NCBI GenBank assembly: GCA_016946835.1
Contig: JACVTC010000121.1
Span: forward strand, 113,501 to 177,500
Source of the DNA: Neocallimastix lanati (nom. inval.)
Lineage: Eukaryota; Neocallimastigomycota; Neocallimastigomycetes; Neocallimastigales; Neocallimastigaceae
DNA length: 64,000 nt
Direction: 5' to 3'
Part shown: positions 63,170 to 64,000 of the stretch, in pieces
How the letters are laid out: each line of letters begins with the position of its first letter
Numbering within the stretch: position 1 is the first letter of the stretch
Translations under genes and position numbers: made by a program
Notes under the pieces: model-generated
The model's database searches: none
What the model was told of the DNA's origin: nothing
Seen by the model: the letters and a program-made list of their open reading frames with translations, nothing else

Positions 63170-64000
63170 ATGGATAGGACCTATCATAATAAAAAAGATG
63201 CTTTAAGATTAAAAATAGAAGATAAATATAAAATTCTCGGATTTATTAGTTCAGGAACGTATGGAGAAGTATTTAAAGCTCAAAGTTTAAAAACGTAATG
63301 AAAAAAAAGAAAAAAAAATAAAAATACACACAAATTTATACTTTAAAATATATATATATAATAAAAAATAATATAATAAAATATTTTTAAATTATAATAA
63401 AAAATAATAAAACAAATAAAATTACCTTTAATACTAATATAATTCAACTTTTTTGAAATATATATTTTAAATATAAATATAAATATTATATATATATATA
63501 TTTATAAATTATTTAAATATCATAATTCATTACTTTTTATGTTCATTATTCTATTATAATAATTTTTGATTTTTTAAAATTTCTCAATATATATATATTA
63601 TATTGTTATTATTATTATTTAATTTCTACACTCTATATATATATATAGAAATAAAGAATATGCTATAAAAAAATTTAAATTTGATAAAGAAGGTGATTTA
63701 TCTTCTAGCGCATTTTCACAATCAGCTTGTCGTGAAATAACAGTATTGTCATTAAAATTATAAAAATTTTTAATGGATTTTTTTTTTTTTTATTGAATTA
63801 AATTTCAAATATTAATAAAAAAAAAATAATATAAAATACCAATATTTACATCATAGATTTCAAGAGAAATTAATCATGAAAATATTGTTCATTTGGAAGA
63901 AGTTATTATAGAACCTAAAGAACGTTCAATTGCAATTGTTTTTGATTACTCAGAATATGATTTATTGGTAATATTTAATTTTTATTATTAAAAATCAAGA
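63170..64000 (+). CDS. CDK8-type Mediator cyclin-dependent kinase, N-terminal part (3' end outside window)
   Basis: Three exons are seen: 63170-63294, 63649-63742 and 63857-63967. They have GTAATG, GTATTG and GTAATA donors and TAG acceptors, keep frame, and encode 110 residues; the rest lies beyond the window. The Gly-rich loop is ISSGTYGEVFKA. The VAIK-type lysine is in YAIKKFKFDKEGD. The alpha-C helix is SQSACREIT, matching the SMSACRE helix of CDK8 rather than the PSTAIRE of cell-cycle CDKs. INHENIVHLEEV and IVFDYSEYDLL follow. CDK8 (yeast Srb10/Ssn3) pairs with cyclin C in the Mediator kinase module and phosphorylates transcription factors and Pol II in the nucleus. The KKFKxDKEG and SQSACRE motifs make CDK8/19 the best call; CDK10/11-like kinases are less likely. 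Confidence 0.85.

Overview
The window is nuclear DNA from an anaerobic gut fungus (Neocallimastigomycota). Three things point there. Noncoding DNA is extremely AT-rich, with very long A/T homopolymers and trinucleotide arrays. Genes carry short GT-AG introns and Asn-rich spacers. Most specifically, a secreted glucuronoyl esterase carries two N-terminal fungal dockerin (CBM10-type) modules, the signature of gut-fungal cellulosomes. The assignment is by inference from content; no database was searched.

Layout, left to right. A Sel1-repeat protein with a long Lys/Glu-rich repeat tail runs off the left edge (1-2487, minus). A nest of LINE-type retrotransposons fills 5341-12056: an old copy (called D here) is split by a near-complete copy (A, 6244-11833), and A is itself split by a short truncated copy (B, 10105-10775). 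Next come the dockerin-bearing CE15 esterase (12547-14097, minus), a decayed CreC/WDR20-type WD40 gene (17459-19925, minus), a three-exon secreted HExxH metalloprotease (20966-24308, minus) and a decayed unrecognised gene (25326-26503, minus). The middle holds a 1021-residue PPR protein (31093-34158, plus), a LINE fragment containing a retrotransposed 5' half of a tRNA-Cys (36457-36881), and a glycogen-targeting PP1 regulatory subunit (37862-40219, minus). About 10 kb of gene-free AT-rich DNA follows. The right side has a dead Ty1/copia element (50769-53525), a four-exon secreted protein of unknown function (56747-58181, plus), a young 5'-truncated LINE copy (E, 58785-59627), an ankyrin-repeat protein (60235-61659, plus) and the first three exons of a CDK8-type Mediator kinase (63170-64000, plus).

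The genes do not form a pathway: this is an ordinary eukaryotic stretch of unlinked genes separated by repeats. The CE15 esterase fits lignocellulose breakdown by splitting lignin-glucuronoxylan esters. The PP1 subunit fits control of glycogen storage, and the kinase fits transcription control. The most informative material is in the retrotransposon debris. Target-site duplications, pre-insertion sites and poly(A) tails can be read directly, and they show the LINE machinery moving very short RNAs: a 34-nt tRNA half, LINE tails of about 26 bp, and an array that looks like repeated near-empty insertions.
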